Assembly (NCBI GenBank): GCA_022266195.1 | Contig: WHVY01000001.1 | Coordinates: 5,828,001 to 5,892,000 of the forward strand | DNA length: 64,000 bases | Direction: 5' to 3' | DNA from: Tetranychus cinnabarinus | Lineage: Eukaryota; Arthropoda; Arachnida; Trombidiformes; Tetranychidae | In this document: piece after piece, positions 9,920-22,855 of the stretch | Position numbering within the stretch: position 1 is the first letter of the stretch | Layout: every line of letters begins with the position of its first letter | Made by a program: the position numbers and the translations under genes | The notes under the pieces: generated by a model | Databases searched by the model: none | Told to the model about the DNA's origin: nothing | Seen by the model: the letters and a program-made list of their open reading frames with translations, nothing else

Positions 9920-9931
9920 CTGTTGACTGGG
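9920..9931 (-). repeat. Right terminal inverted repeat
   Basis: CTGTTGACTGGG is the exact reverse complement of 964-975 and is followed by AT, the same dinucleotide that precedes the left end. Confidence 0.8.
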
Positions 9932-12900
9932 ATTGAACTTGCACTTGACATTCCCAGTTGAATGGAAAGACAATAGAGACAAAAGTCTCGTGTTGTCGTC
10001 TTTTAATGAATAGCTGAACCATTGTCAAAGATAATTTGATAATTTTTTTCGATAAATATTAATACATCAATCGAATGTAATATTTATTAGAAAAGTCACG
10101 TGGCTTTCCTATTACATCTCATTTTATCACTTGAAAAGTTTATCATTCCCTGTTTGTTCGGTAGAACAAAAAATTGATAAATTTTCATCTGATGAAACAG
10201 AAACATTTGTATGTAAAAAAATTCCAGAAGCGTTGAGTAAAGAAAGAAAGAAAGTCTAAAAAATAAAACTTTTGGTCATCATTTTGTTTTCCTTTTGACT
10301 TGAAACTCAATTGGTCAATTTGTACAGTTTTGTCAATAGGATTAACCTGAGTGATAAAAGTACAGAAGAAAATGATGAAAATCAGAATGAGTTTACCTTT
10401 CGATTTTGCTTGTTGTCCCAGAAACAAAAAAGTGTACAAAGAAAGTATGATGAATGGAAGAGAGGAAAGAAAGAAATGTTGGGAATAAAATTTTATTGAA
10501 TAAAGAATAATGGTGAAAGATAAAGAGAAAAGCGAATTTATTTCCATCTTTTCCTACCTTTCTCAATCCCATGAAACTCAAACAGAAACAAAATCAAACA
10601 ATAAAAAGGTAACTTAAAACATAAGTCCACTTGTGAAGCAAATCCCTTCCTTTGATAACAGGGAGTGATAAAGTAAACTCCCAGTTATTCCAACCTTTCA
10701 TCTTTTTCTCAAAGCTTTACAGCTTTTCTCGGATTCAAACTTAAACTTGACTGGAGCCACAAAGAAGAAAAGATTATCGCTATTAAAATGATTGTCCAGG
10801 GAATTGTTGGAATTAAAAGTCGAGATAATCTTGTTAAACGAATGTAAAATAATGAAAACTGTAAATGACTTGACCAATGTGCTCAACTTTTCCATGTTAT
10901 CAGTTCAACTCTATAATGTCAACTCATGTTATGAGTTTAAATTTATGTTAATTGTGTCAAATGAACACAATTTTACAACTTTTTTTTTGTTTCCTTTGCT
11001 TTGGAGTGACAAAAAGAGGAAAACCTTTGAAATTGATTCAACATTTTGAACAACTTTTAATCTGTTGATGAATCTGAAATAATCATTTATCTGAGTTGAA
11101 TACAAATGATGATCAACATCAAATATGATTGTTATCATTACATTTCAACTCCCAAAGGTCAATAGTGCATGTCATGTTACATTTTTGTTCAGCTCAATGA
11201 AATTCCAAGAGAAGCAAAAAAAACAAGTTCTAAAGTCATAAACATTAACTCGCAACATGAAAAGGTTAACATTTCAAATGATTCAGTGATTATCAAAAGA
11301 ACACCAAAAAAGTGATTCATATTTTCAGATAATTCATGCAACTCGGAACATTTGAAAGGCGAATTTTTCTGAATTTTAATATCGAACTTTTTTTTCGAAA
11401 AAAAATCTGTAAATTATTAAATTTCATTCCAATATTCAGATAACAATTGTTTCTCTGTTAATGATTCTCGATTCTTCATCTTTTCAGAACTTTTTAAATT
11501 TTCCATTCAATTCTTTTCCAACATTTTTCACAATCATTTTTCATTCTTTTCAAGATATCATTATTGCTTTTCCATGGCTTTAAGTTGATAATTTTTTTCC
11601 ACTGAAAATGAAAACTCGAGAGAATATAAATATTATTGAATTGAGCTGTTCAGCCATTCTTTTTGTGGCTCAACAAAAAGACAATAACTTTTCTCGCTTT
11701 ACCATTGAAATAATAACTTTGCTTGGATCAGCAGATAATAACTGAACAATATTCCGGGAATGAACAGGGAAGAAGGTAGAAGAAAAAACATTCTAATAAT
11801 GATAATATTTCAAAAATTCTTTCCTCTTCTTACCTCAACTTGACATGCTTTTTTACTCTACAAATATTGCTCTCATTTTCATATCCTTTCCAACATTCAT
11901 CATCATTGCGATCGTCTTGAGAAGAGCAAAGAAAATGAAGAAGAAAAAAAAACTTGAAATTTATTCACTTTCATCTTTGCCAGTCAAATATCATTTTGTT
12001 TACCATTTTTAATTTAAACGCAACATTCAATAAACTAAACAAATAGTAATAAAAATGAGTTTAAAAGCAAATTAATTTCAATTTCAAGTCAAGTTTCATT
12101 GACAAAGAAAAGATTAAAAATGATTTGCAAGTTGAACAATGATCATTGAATCTAGCTCGATGGCTTTTCTGGTCACTTGTTTACTTGAGAAAAGTTAATT
12201 TATGCAGAATTGAGAATTGAAATTTTAGTTTAGATTCGAACTGGAAATAATGGTTGAATGGTGAATCCATCAACACTCAATTCATCACTTTTCATCTGTT
12301 TTTTGCTTCCAACTGCAAATCTGTAAAAGCTTTGCCGTGTTTATCAAAGTGCATCCAATGAGTAAAGAGTTACAATTGGAAAATTATCATTATATTTACA
12401 TTTTCTAGTTGCCAGCTTAACTTTATCCTCGTTTTTCAAATTAGTTTATCCTCTTTGCACAACTCATCATCTTGAACATGAAACTGGAAGCTGTACCAAG
12501 ATGATAACATTGTTTTTGGTGTCAAAGAGTTTTTTTGTCAACTCTTTTTTTTCTTTCATTTACTCATTCTTTCATGTTGATTCTTAACTGAATTGAGGTT
12601 TACTTAATTTGATAGAAGAAAAGATGAAAAAAATCAGAATCAGTTTCAAAATGATTCATTAAAAGTGAATAATCTTTTCAAGCGTAACTTGTAACTTGAA
12701 GGAGATGAGACAAGTTGCACTGAATTTTGTTATCTTCATTTGACTTTTTTTTCTTGTTCAATCCAACTTTTCTCTTCTTTTTTCATCACAGTCATCATCA
12801 TCATCTTATTCTTGTTCATCTTCCTGTTCGTCTTCTTACCATTCTTAGTCGTTTCCTTTGATTCACTCAATTTGTTGTTACACAGAGATAATGGATAAGT

Positions 12901-13677
12901 GTTGAGAAATGTATTTTTTTGGCCTCAAAAAAGTGATCCTTTTGTGTTGATGTCAGTACAAAAGATTTACACTTTTTTCTTGCTAAGCTAAAATAAGGCA
13001 AAGGAAGATGAAAGATAAAAGGGAGTTGAAGATGATGAGGAAAAGAGAAAGTTGGAAACATTGAAAAACTGTGCGTGTTGAAAAGAAAATGGCCGACATT
13101 TTGGGTTGATATTTGGTGTTCTTTGATGCGATTTAGGCTGTTATTTGTGAACAATAGTGAGTGTTATTAACCATCAGCATAATGCTTAGAAAGACTCGAA
13201 GAGGTTTGCAAGAGATGAAGAGATTAAAAGGGAAGAGCACGCGATAAAGTGCATTGTCATTAACATCAAATGCTATCAAAGGCTATCATTTGTCCCAATC
13301 ATCATTAACATGGACAAGTGAGGCTGCAAGTGAGGGAACATGTTTAAAGGCAAAAGTCGCTAGCTTTTAGCTGGTCCTTTGCATGTAACAAGACGACAAA
13401 AGTGCAACATGAAAAAGATGGTAGAAATTAGTTGAACATGAATGTTGATTAAATGCAACTTTTCAATCAATTGATTTGCAATTCACTTTCTAGATGGATG
13501 AATCATGAATCAAAATTAGATTTAAACATTTAAGTAAATATTAATAGGAATCAAGATTTTAGGCGAATTAGTTTCATCAAAGTTGACTGATTACGCAGTT
13601 TTAGTAATCAATGACATTTAATGAGATAAAACATTTCTGTCAGTCGAAGAGGCTTGCGGCTCTTTTAACATCAAAAA

Positions 13678-13713
13678 TGAAGAAGAAGAAGAAGATGATG
13701 ATGATGATGAAGA
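13678..13713. repeat. GAA/GAT trinucleotide microsatellite
   Basis: A run of GAA units switches to GAT units within about 36 bp, with single-base changes only at the edges. No gene overlaps it. Confidence 0.8.
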
Positions 13714-16700
13714 GTAAGGTGGAGGCAAAGCTGAAGGAGGAGATGAAACTCTGGGAGTTGAATATGTATTATAAATGAAGAATGAAAAGACTCCGAAAAA
13801 AAAACATGATTCTACATTAAATGTAACCAAATTAGTTGTTACCATAGAAATTGAATGATATTGGAAATTAGGTATCGTCCCATTCCTAAGCTTTTAATCA
13901 TCATCATCATTATTATCAGCATTACTGCCATTATTATCAGCATGGGTCCAATTTGATGATCAAGTTACTCATAATGATAATTGTCTGTTACCCACTATTG
14001 TTGTACTTTGTATGACCTTCGGTCGAGTTGTCTGGCCAAGTCTCTCCTCATCTTCATTCAATCTTACAAGCTAATAGTCTTGCTTCACTTTAACCATTTA
14101 ACCTTCAGGCTCAACTCATATTTCATTTAATTTACAGTTTTTTGCCTTTTCACTCCCAGTCTTGTCGATGGTTCAACTTTTCAGTGTTTATCAACAATTT
14201 TCTTTTCAATATTTTTTCTGTTTTTTGCTTGCCAATTGAGCGAATCAATGTGCAACAGAAACTCGATTCATTATTTCATGCAATTTGGTCTAATTAAAAG
14301 CTTCTTTTGCAATTTGATTTTTCTCTTTATTCTGGTTCTTCTGGTGGTTCATATTTTTCATCATGTTTCACCTAGTTTTTAATTATTGCCATTAAAAAAC
14401 ATTGTTAACGATCATTAACGTAAGAAACTTATGTTCATCTGGAAGAGAATAAAGGGTTGAACAAAAGCTGAAATTAACTCCATATTAATGTCGCTAATAA
14501 TAGTAGTAATTATAAACAGTCTATTTGTTACCAGTTACGCTTAACACAAAATTTTACCAAATGACAATTTGGCTTTGTTCAAAAGTTTACTTTTGTTTTA
14601 CATGTAACTCAATCTTGAATAGATCATCGATGCAACGGCACTCAAAATCAATGTCTTTGGTTTTTCTAATGCTATCGAATTGTATGGACAATAATTTGAT
14701 ATTTTGCAAAGTTTTTCATGTTCTTTGGCCATTGTAATGTGAACAGCTATAACAACTTGCAAAATATTCTGATATGATATTCTGAATAAAATGTAAAAGT
14801 ACTCTTCAATCCAGTCTAAGATACAAGCTTCAAACTTTTATCCAAAAACCAGATTATTCCGTTTCTTATTTTCCAAGCCTTTTTGATCTTATTGCATTGA
14901 CTTTGTCATGCAATATTAACTCGATTTCAGTTTTCATGGATCAAACTATTTCTCTTACTAGAAATATTATTTCAAATTGGCTTAGATTATTGAGTTTTAA
15001 TTGCAATGAAATTAACAAGGAAATTAAACTCTTTTCAAGAAAATTTGCACCTTTTCTGTTGGTTCGAGAGCTTTTCCATGAGTTGGACTTCGGTTCAACT
15101 GAACTGAGAGTGCTTTCAGTCGACTCTGTTCAAATTGTCTTTTCTTGAAAACATCGATTCGTTTGATTGTTAACCAGCAGAAGATGGTAAAACTGAAGGA
15201 AACAGATAATCATGAAAATAGGAAATCAAAAATTCGCCAAATTTTGTTTGACCTAGATTCTTAGTGATAGATCATTCCGATCAATTAACTCGATTGGATG
15301 TGCTTCTCGATTCCTCTCGTAATGTTAATGTTGATAAATATTTCATCGGCGCAACACTTGAACATTCATGTTCTGTTGATTAGTTTGATTACTTGCTCGA
15401 ACAGAACTTATATTTAGCGAGAAAAAATTTCATAATTGATAACAATTGAAATCAGAGATTAAATTACAATTGTAATCTAGTCACGTTGGCTACTCAACCA
15501 TGATAAACCTGAACAGAACAAAATTCATGATAAAAATGGAAAAATGTAATTATAATAAATGTCCATGGAAAGGGAATAAACATGAAACGAAAAGTAAATT
15601 GTTATTGATATCGAATGCTGTCTCAATGAAATTTATTTGCATATCAAATATCAAAATGAAACTGAACAAAAAACGTTGAGTAAACAGAGAAGGTTGAACA
15701 AGAAAAAGATGAATTTCATTACCTGAATCAATCAAAATTATTAATTTATTGGCTCATGGAAAATGGAATTCTGAAGAAAATTCAATCATTTTCTTCAATT
15801 GACTCATTTTCATGAGAACCAAGTTAATCACAATAATAATGTTAATAATTATTAATTGCATTACCTTAATGGGAATCAGGGGAGAAACAACAGGATCGAA
15901 GGAAAAGAAGAAAGTTCATAATTCTGAAGTTCTACGTGAATCTTGATTTTCACCTCTTTCCTAAAGTAATAACAATGAGAATCTTGGATAAAGTGAATTT
16001 CATGAAGCATCAGATAACAATTTTCAGGCTCATCATAACCATTTATTGCTGGAGAACAGAAAATTGACTGAACAAGAAATCGCAACAATTAAGCCTTCAG
16101 TTAACAAGATTATTAGAAAAGTTGATGATGTTCAGGGTTCATCATGAAGTTGAATGAAATATTGTTTACATCTTCATGTTTCTCATCACTCCTCATCAAC
16201 TTGAGCAACCTCTATACTTGATGAATTTAATCGTAAATTGATTTGCTGATGAACTTTAGAAAACTGGAAAATTGAACAACTTGGAAAAAGTTCATTTCGA
16301 TGAACAATTTTCCCCTTTACTTTTTCACTTAATATCATGCTCATCATTACAAATGCAGGATAAATTCACTGAATAACTTGATCTTTAGTGAATCACTTGA
16401 AACACTTTTTTTTCGAGTTCCTCAACCTTCTCTGTAAATCACTTTTGTTCATTTTTTCAACACTTATTTAAATGTTTCAAATTGAATCATTTGTGAATCT
16501 CTTTCATCAAATTCTGGTTAAGTAGCCATGACAAGATTCAGTCTTTGGCCAAATGCACCAAATGTTTACTCTTTTAGCTTCTGTTTATCGTTGCTTGTTC
16601 CAACCTTTAATTAGCATTTTAATTAAGAAAAGCAAATGTTTCAGGTAAATATTTGTTGTTGAAGATAATTGTTTATCGTTTTCATGTTTTACAGGACAAA

Positions 16701-17439
16701 TTATCATGTAATTGAAACATTTGTAAAGCTTTTTTTTACAAATCATTTAACCATCAGATTCAGTCTCAACATTTGTGTAATTTTGTCTGTTATGAATAAA
16801 ATTATTCATTTCATTTGACATTCAAATGAGAAGAAAGAGAATTACTTTTATTGTGCAATTTTTTGGACAGATTTTTGCATGATACAGTCGCATTGTAAAC
16901 ATGATACTCTACACAGGAAAGAGTTGCATTGGGATAAAGTTTCAGTTAATCTTTTATCGAGTCATTTGTGCCTTTCAAAGAGTATATATTTCCTGGTCAG
17001 AAGTTGACTTGTGACAAGATGAATAAAGTATCAAGATAGACAATTCTCAATCGGAATATCAGAAATATAATAATATAAAATGACATTTATTTTTGTAAAT
17101 CGAGGAAAGTTATTCAATCTCGATAAATGTTTAAATGCCTTCGATACATCTAGTTAATCAATTGAAAAGTGACTAAAAGTTGAAAATTGACGACATAATA
17201 TTGCAACAATGAACGAAAATTATTTTGCAAAATGAAATCATTAGAATTAAGTTCACTTAGAGTGACGGCATTTTCACAAGTTGAGTTGCTTCATTAGTTT
17301 CTTACAATAACAATGCAAAATTAAACTATCAAGCTCATTGCAAGGCTTATAAACAAAAATAGCTTCAGCTTCAGTGATTTTGCAAATATAAACAATTTTT
17401 CATCACAACAATAATGATCGAAAAATAACAAAAAAACTT

Positions 17440-17784
17440 TTAATTGCAACCTTCTAATGTTAAAAATTTAAACGTAAGCTTCAAAGTATATAAAGTAGTC
17501 GGATCCGTAACTTTGGATAAGGATTGGCTCTGAAAACTGAGCTGATCGAACTGAACTTCAGTTACTGAAGTCAGAAACAAGTACTGCAAAATACCGAGAC
17601 TGGTTGATGTTGGGTTTCCCTGATGCGGACTTGTGTCTTGCTTGTGGATCACTTCAGCTAGGACACTTTGTGCAGCCTTTCTGAAGGGTAACCAGGACTG
17701 GAGTGTCTGTTGCAGGCAATCCTTTCGACCAGCAACCAACAGTTGAATCAGAACTGGCACAAACTCAGGGAATGCAACTGTCAC
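17440..17784 (-). other. Orphan 114-codon ORF in a less AT-rich patch
   Basis: This ATG-started minus-strand frame encodes a protein of mixed composition (VLIQLLVAGRKDCLQQTL near the start), unlike the low-complexity ORFs around it. The patch is visibly richer in G and C than its surroundings. No domain was recognised. A minus-strand donor-like GTAAGT lies just upstream near 17800, but no convincing partner exon was found. It may be a fragment of a mobile element or chance. Confidence 0.2.
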
Positions 17785-20700
17785 CCAACATCTAACGTGA
17801 CTTACTTCTTCGTTTCATTTCTCAAGTTTCGTCCAAGTTTCAGTTTCCAGCCAGGATTGCAAATTCAGCAACTTTGCCTTTCAACAGTTGAATGTCCTAT
17901 TTCACTCGACTTTTATCTTTCCATTAACAGCTAAATGTACAAAAAGATTCATTCATTTCTTGTTAAATCCTAACAACCATTTCCATCAATTTACACTCCC
18001 ATTTGACTTGCAGTACACTTTACCAGTTAATCATTATTCACTTGGCTCATCATTAGCCATACTAATTATTTCACATGGAAATTAATAATTTTACTTTTAT
18101 TGATTAACCAAGTAGCAAAAGTGTTTCAATAACAATCGTATTGAAAAAGGCGCAAGGGAACAAGAATGATGATTAAAACTCAACATTGACATTTTTTTCT
18201 CTCTTTTTCCATCTTTTCCATGTTCACCATTTTTTCCCTCTGTTATTACAATCATTATCATCATTACTATGGGAACTTTTTTTCCCTTCCTTCCATGATA
18301 ACTAATAATACCATAGACAAAACCATTAACTGAAGAAACATGAAAACAGATTTTCAATGCTCTTAATCTGTCCTTTTTCCGTTCTCAGGTTTTTTCCTCA
18401 ATAAATGTACAACTTTATCTCTTCTTGTTCCTCAGATTATCTCGATTCTTGTTATCCTTTTCTGATCCCTTTCAATACATTCATCCACTTCTTCATGAAA
18501 CTCCATCTTATCCGGTCAAGAATAAGGCTCTTAAGAGGATAACATTTTCTCATCTTCATTCCCTTAACCTTTCAATATTCATTTACTTTCTTCAATATTA
18601 ATCAAGAGACTGGCAAAAGTTTATTTAGATATCAATTCTTGTCATATTAAGAAGAAATTAATTGAAACATTTTCTTCCTTCTCATGTCACTTTCATGGCG
18701 AAAGAAGAAGAGAAAAAAAATCTCTGATGGAACAAGAAAAATTTCCATTTTCTTATTCAACTTTAACTCGGCAAAGTTGAACAAAAAGTAAAACTCTTTT
18801 TTTTCCTCATCTTTTCAGTACCTTTGGGTATTAATCAATGAAAATCTTGAAGAAAAGCAGTTCATGAGTTACGACCTTGTTATGACCTGATGATGGATGA
18901 GTTGATCATCACTTGTTCAACTTGAATCAATTTGAAAGTTAAATTTACTCAACATTTTCTGTAACATTCAATCTCGATTTATCTCGTAGAAAAAACTCTC
19001 AACTCTTTGAACACTTTACAAGTAAAGTCACTTGATGAGCCTAATAATGAGAGTGTATCAACCTCTGAGAATCCAATAAACATTTATTCCTATTATTTTG
19101 TAAGAAAAGTAAAAGCTTTTCATGGAAACTCTTTTAACAGTTCATCATGAAAATGTGTTCAACTTGAATTTAAACTGATAACTCGTTGCATTACATTAGA
19201 TCCCATGTATCATGTAACCGATTAACCTTGATATCATTTTTTCTTTTCTACATGAAATCTTTTTTTTTCGATTCTTTTTTTGTTCCAAACTCGAAACTCT
19301 ATCGATTAAATGAAGCATAAGATTCAAGGAAAAGTCAACATAATGTTATGCAAAAAGTTGATCACTGATGAGGCTTCAGGGAAGAAGGTTCAGGAAGTGG
19401 AGTCATGTTGAAACATGGAAAAATGGGGAAATTATCGAAACTCGAAAACAGAACTTTTCATGAAACTTTTTTCCATAAAAAATTCTCTTGCCTTTCAAAT
19501 CAAAACCTATCAGAAACTAATTCAAAAGCTGATAAAAGGCGATTCCTTTGAGGGTCGACCTTTTGCTTTTCCCTTCAATTTTCAAATGTTGAATAAAATA
19601 TCAAAGTCGAGAGAGAAATGAAAAGTTCAGAATAAAGGGAAAAACGAGTGAATAAAGAGTTGGAAGAGTTGAGATAAAAGTTGGTGATCATTGGGAGTGA
19701 AAAGTAGAAAAAGTTGAAACTTATTTTCTTCTGAAAACATTTCCATTAATATTTGAAAAGGTAAATATTGAATAATAAAGAGCAAATAATGAATAGGGAA
19801 AACATGGAAATCTTTCATTCTGATTCATTGATGAACAAAGATTGAAACATGAAAACTAATTCCCAATAAATTGACTGCCAGCAATTGAAGATAATGTTTT
19901 ATCTCGAGAAATACAATTCCATTGTAAATGGAAGACGAAATTTTCTCTACTTTCATGTAACTTGCATTGCTTATTAACAGTTGGTAGTTACCTCCTAACG
20001 AGAAGAGCGAAACTTCATCTCCAAAATAACAACCTCTTAGTTCAAAATCATCAACTTTTCCTTTCTTTTTCTTCATTCCATCATCATGTTCATCTTCTAC
20101 TTACACAATATATACTTACTTTTCATCAGATAATTGATTCTCTCTTTCGCCAAGATTGTAAAACTTGTTCCCTTCAACATTATTCTGCTCTTCATTCCCT
20201 GAAACTTTCATCTTTTTTACCCTTTTCTATCTCTTAACCTGATCAAAAGTTCTGATAAGTGTTCCAGATCACGTGGGTTAGAAAAAGAGGAAGAAGAAGA
20301 AAAAGGAATCTAGAAAAGTGTTCCTTTTCTCTTGTTTTACATCTCTTAATGTCCATATTATCTGATACATTTTCATCATCAGATTGATTCAGTGAACATC
20401 AAAGACTCTATATTTTTTTACCATTTCATTAGTTGCAACTTGTACCAGAAGTTGAGACCAAAGTTTGGTCAACTGTAATCTTTATTTAGTTATTAGAGCG
20501 ACAAAAGTTATTAGATTTAAACACTAAAAATTGCGGTTCAGGAATAGCAAGTTGATTTGATCAAACATTAAACTTGAACATTATTTTTGGGTTAAAGTTG
20601 AACGACTTGGCAATTGTTGGAATCATCTTCAGTTCATTATTAAATGAACTGATGAAACTTGCAGCTTAACCAGTGACCGTTACTTTTATGATTAAAGTTG

Positions 20701-21372
20701 ATTTGATTCTAATGGACATTAGTCCTGGATATGGGGAACAAGAGAGAATTGAAATTCGTTGTTGAAGAGCAAACAATCGAACCTTTAGAATTGTTAATTT
20801 TGTTAGTTCCTATTATAATATTGTATTAGTTGTCAATTTAAAATGAAGTTTAAGTTTTGAAACTTTTAAGATACATTTAAAATAAAATGAGTCAAAATGC
20901 AATTCCCTGAAACATTTTGCATTCAGTCTTATTTCATATCACGAAAGTCATAATACATGCAAAGGAATATATTGGCATAAAATCCATTGCTCAGTAAAAT
21001 AATCAATTTATGATTATTTAGTCTATTTTTGAGTTGATTTTAGGTGAAAATGGATATTTAAAGTTAACAAATGGTTACAATTCAACATTTAATTATTGAA
21101 GAGTAAGTAATCCGGAGTAAAATGTTTACGATTGAATCTTGAAGTACATTGAAAAGTCTTGCATAGGAAAAGTAACTGCATATGGAAATGCTGTACAGTG
21201 CAATGCAAATAAAGGATAAACAAAATTTGAAATTCATTGAAACACATTTACATTGAAACGAGTTGCCAAGAAAGATGTTTATGAAGTTACAAAAGCATTC
21301 GAGGAGAAATAAGATTTGAAGGAAAGATACTGTCCATTGAAATTTCGGCCTTCGAAGTTTTAAAAAACATTG

Positions 21373-22855
21373 TCATTGTATCAAAGGTCCAATATTAATC
21401 GTGAACAACATCAAAGCTGATAAATTTTCCAAAATGAACTAAAACAAGAAGAAGCAAAGTTTAAAGTTTGACCAAAATCAATCATTCATTTTACCCTTAT
21501 GAAGAAGCTTTTGTCGAGAGTGCAAAAGTCACCGATTTTAATGCCATTGTATGGGCCAGCAACTCGATCCATGAGTTCCAAAACCTGCGTAAAAATCAAA
21601 CTCATGTTATTACTGTAGATCAATATTTCAAAGTTGCTTTACCTTGCTTGCTGTGGGCACTGAAAGTCTACTCTTGCAGGAAAGTTGATGCAGTTTGATG
21701 TTCAACTCATTAAGCTAATGAAAGAAAAACAGATCAATTTTTTCTTAACACACAATCGCTATTTACCTTTGAGATGAAATTGCCAAAAACAAATCCAAAA
21801 ACGCCAATAGCCAGTAGAATCGTGAACCCTAGAATTGCAAGTAAATTGGCAAAAAATTCACTGTAAACTCTAACAATGAGGCCAAGGAAAATGTAGATAT
21901 CGCCAGCAAAAGAAAAGACGGAAAAGTAACACAAAAATAGATAACGCAACTGACGAGCGGCCACCTCATAATCGTTGAGTCGACGGATGGTTACTAGACA
22001 AAATGTTCGTATATCCTTGTCTATCAATATTACGTGATGTGAACGATTGACTGCAAAGTTGACCAAGTCAAGTAAATGGTGTAATCGAAAGAGATGAAAG
22101 GAAAGTGAACATATAAGATACCAACTCTGGCCAATGGCAGAGTTGAAAAGAATCGAAATGGCAAAGATGGTTGAGATGGACCAAAGAATACCGAAAAAGG
22201 CCAACTCGGGAATCTTATAAGTCCAAGAGTTGGATAGTAAAAGAGTGAAAAATATAAATGCCATGAATAAAGGAACAAACATCATAAAATAATAGACAAT
22301 GCAAGAGATTGAATAAACGAGGAAGCGAAACCTCTTGACATTAATCTTATCCAGTTGCAAGTCATTTGGTTTAAAACTGCTTCGGCAAACGCTCCATACG
22401 GTCAGTATGTGGAACTTCCCTTTGGCTTCAAAGGCTAAAGCCCACTCTCGGAACGTGATCATAATGATGAAAGCTGCTGTTGCCACAATCAGTAAAATTT
22501 GATGATCTTTGCTTCGAAACAATGGATCGCCGAGATAAAAGGAAACAGAATCACTTGGATTGAAAATAAGCACAGTAAATCTTACAATGTTGATGAGTGA
22601 AAGCGACCATATTATCAAGTCCATCCGATTGAATTTACGATATCCGTATGCATTAAAGTTGACAGAGTTGCTCTTATTGAGACCGGTGCGAACAACTTGA
22701 AATAGGATTGTCAACCTTTCCGTTCGACGCACTAGTCGAGAAACGGTTGAATCAGAGTTTGGATCAAGAATTGTGAACAAATAACTGAACAATGTTTCAA
22801 CCATTTTTATAAAGTACCTTTCACGTAATGAACTCATTGTTTGCTTTATTTCCAT
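21373..22855 (-). CDS. Gustatory receptor, seven-transmembrane, 438 aa
   Basis: Chemoreceptor of the arthropod gustatory receptor (GR) family, a ligand-gated channel type expected in the membrane of sensory neurons. Four exons on the minus strand join in frame: 22855-21767, 21714-21643, 21584-21495 and 21438-21373. All three introns are tiny (52-58 nt) and phase 0. Three phase-0 introns near the C-terminus are the known ancestral GR arrangement. Hydrophobic segments lie at about residues 79-98, 118-135, 178-206, 217-240, 305-329 and 336-358, with a seventh in the last exon (NLSALMLFTINIGPLIQ). The 54-residue loop before it contains GDFCTLDKSFF, similar to GR sequences in this position. The insect TYhhhhhQF signature in the last helix is not present in strict form. 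The length is typical and no defect is seen. The ligand is unknown. Large GR expansions are known in spider mites, but this is the only copy in the window. Confidence 0.9.

Larger units (their letters stand above)
964..9931. mobile_element. Complete CACTA/EnSpm-like DNA transposon with four genes
   Basis: The ends are perfect 12-bp inverted repeats: CCCAGTCAACAG at 964-975 and its complement at 9920-9931. AT lies on both outer sides (962-963 and 9932-9933), a candidate 2-bp target duplication. Inside are a Tnp2-type transposase (minus, 1795-4257), two related accessory genes (plus, 4654-6916 and 7397-9170), a small acidic spliced gene (minus, 1221-1454), subterminal TGASTCA-like repeats at both ends and large palindromes near the right end. 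Short terminal repeats, repeated subterminal motifs and a transposase plus extra DNA-binding-type proteins are known features of CACTA elements. All four reading frames are open, so the copy may be young or active; that is inference. The exact ends rest on the terminal repeats alone. Confidence 0.85.
9932..21372. other. Gene-poor intergenic region, 11.4 kb
   Basis: AT-rich DNA with scattered poly-A/T runs, GAA/GAT microsatellites and short ORFs rich in Phe, Ser and Lys that look like translated noncoding DNA. No splice-compatible exon series, tRNA or recognisable protein was seen. The one stretch of different composition is 17440-17940 (separate entry). Long noncoding RNAs or distant regulatory sites cannot be excluded by reading alone. 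Confidence 0.5.

Noticed and set aside
10185..10547. 120-aa minus-strand ORF
   Set aside because: It is almost entirely Phe/Ile/Ser/Leu runs from poly-pyrimidine DNA, with no domain, no splice context and no ATG-linked gene structure.
21468..21698. 76-codon plus-strand ORF
   Set aside because: It is antisense to exons 2 and 3 of the gustatory receptor, whose splice sites and protein sequence are clear on the minus strand.
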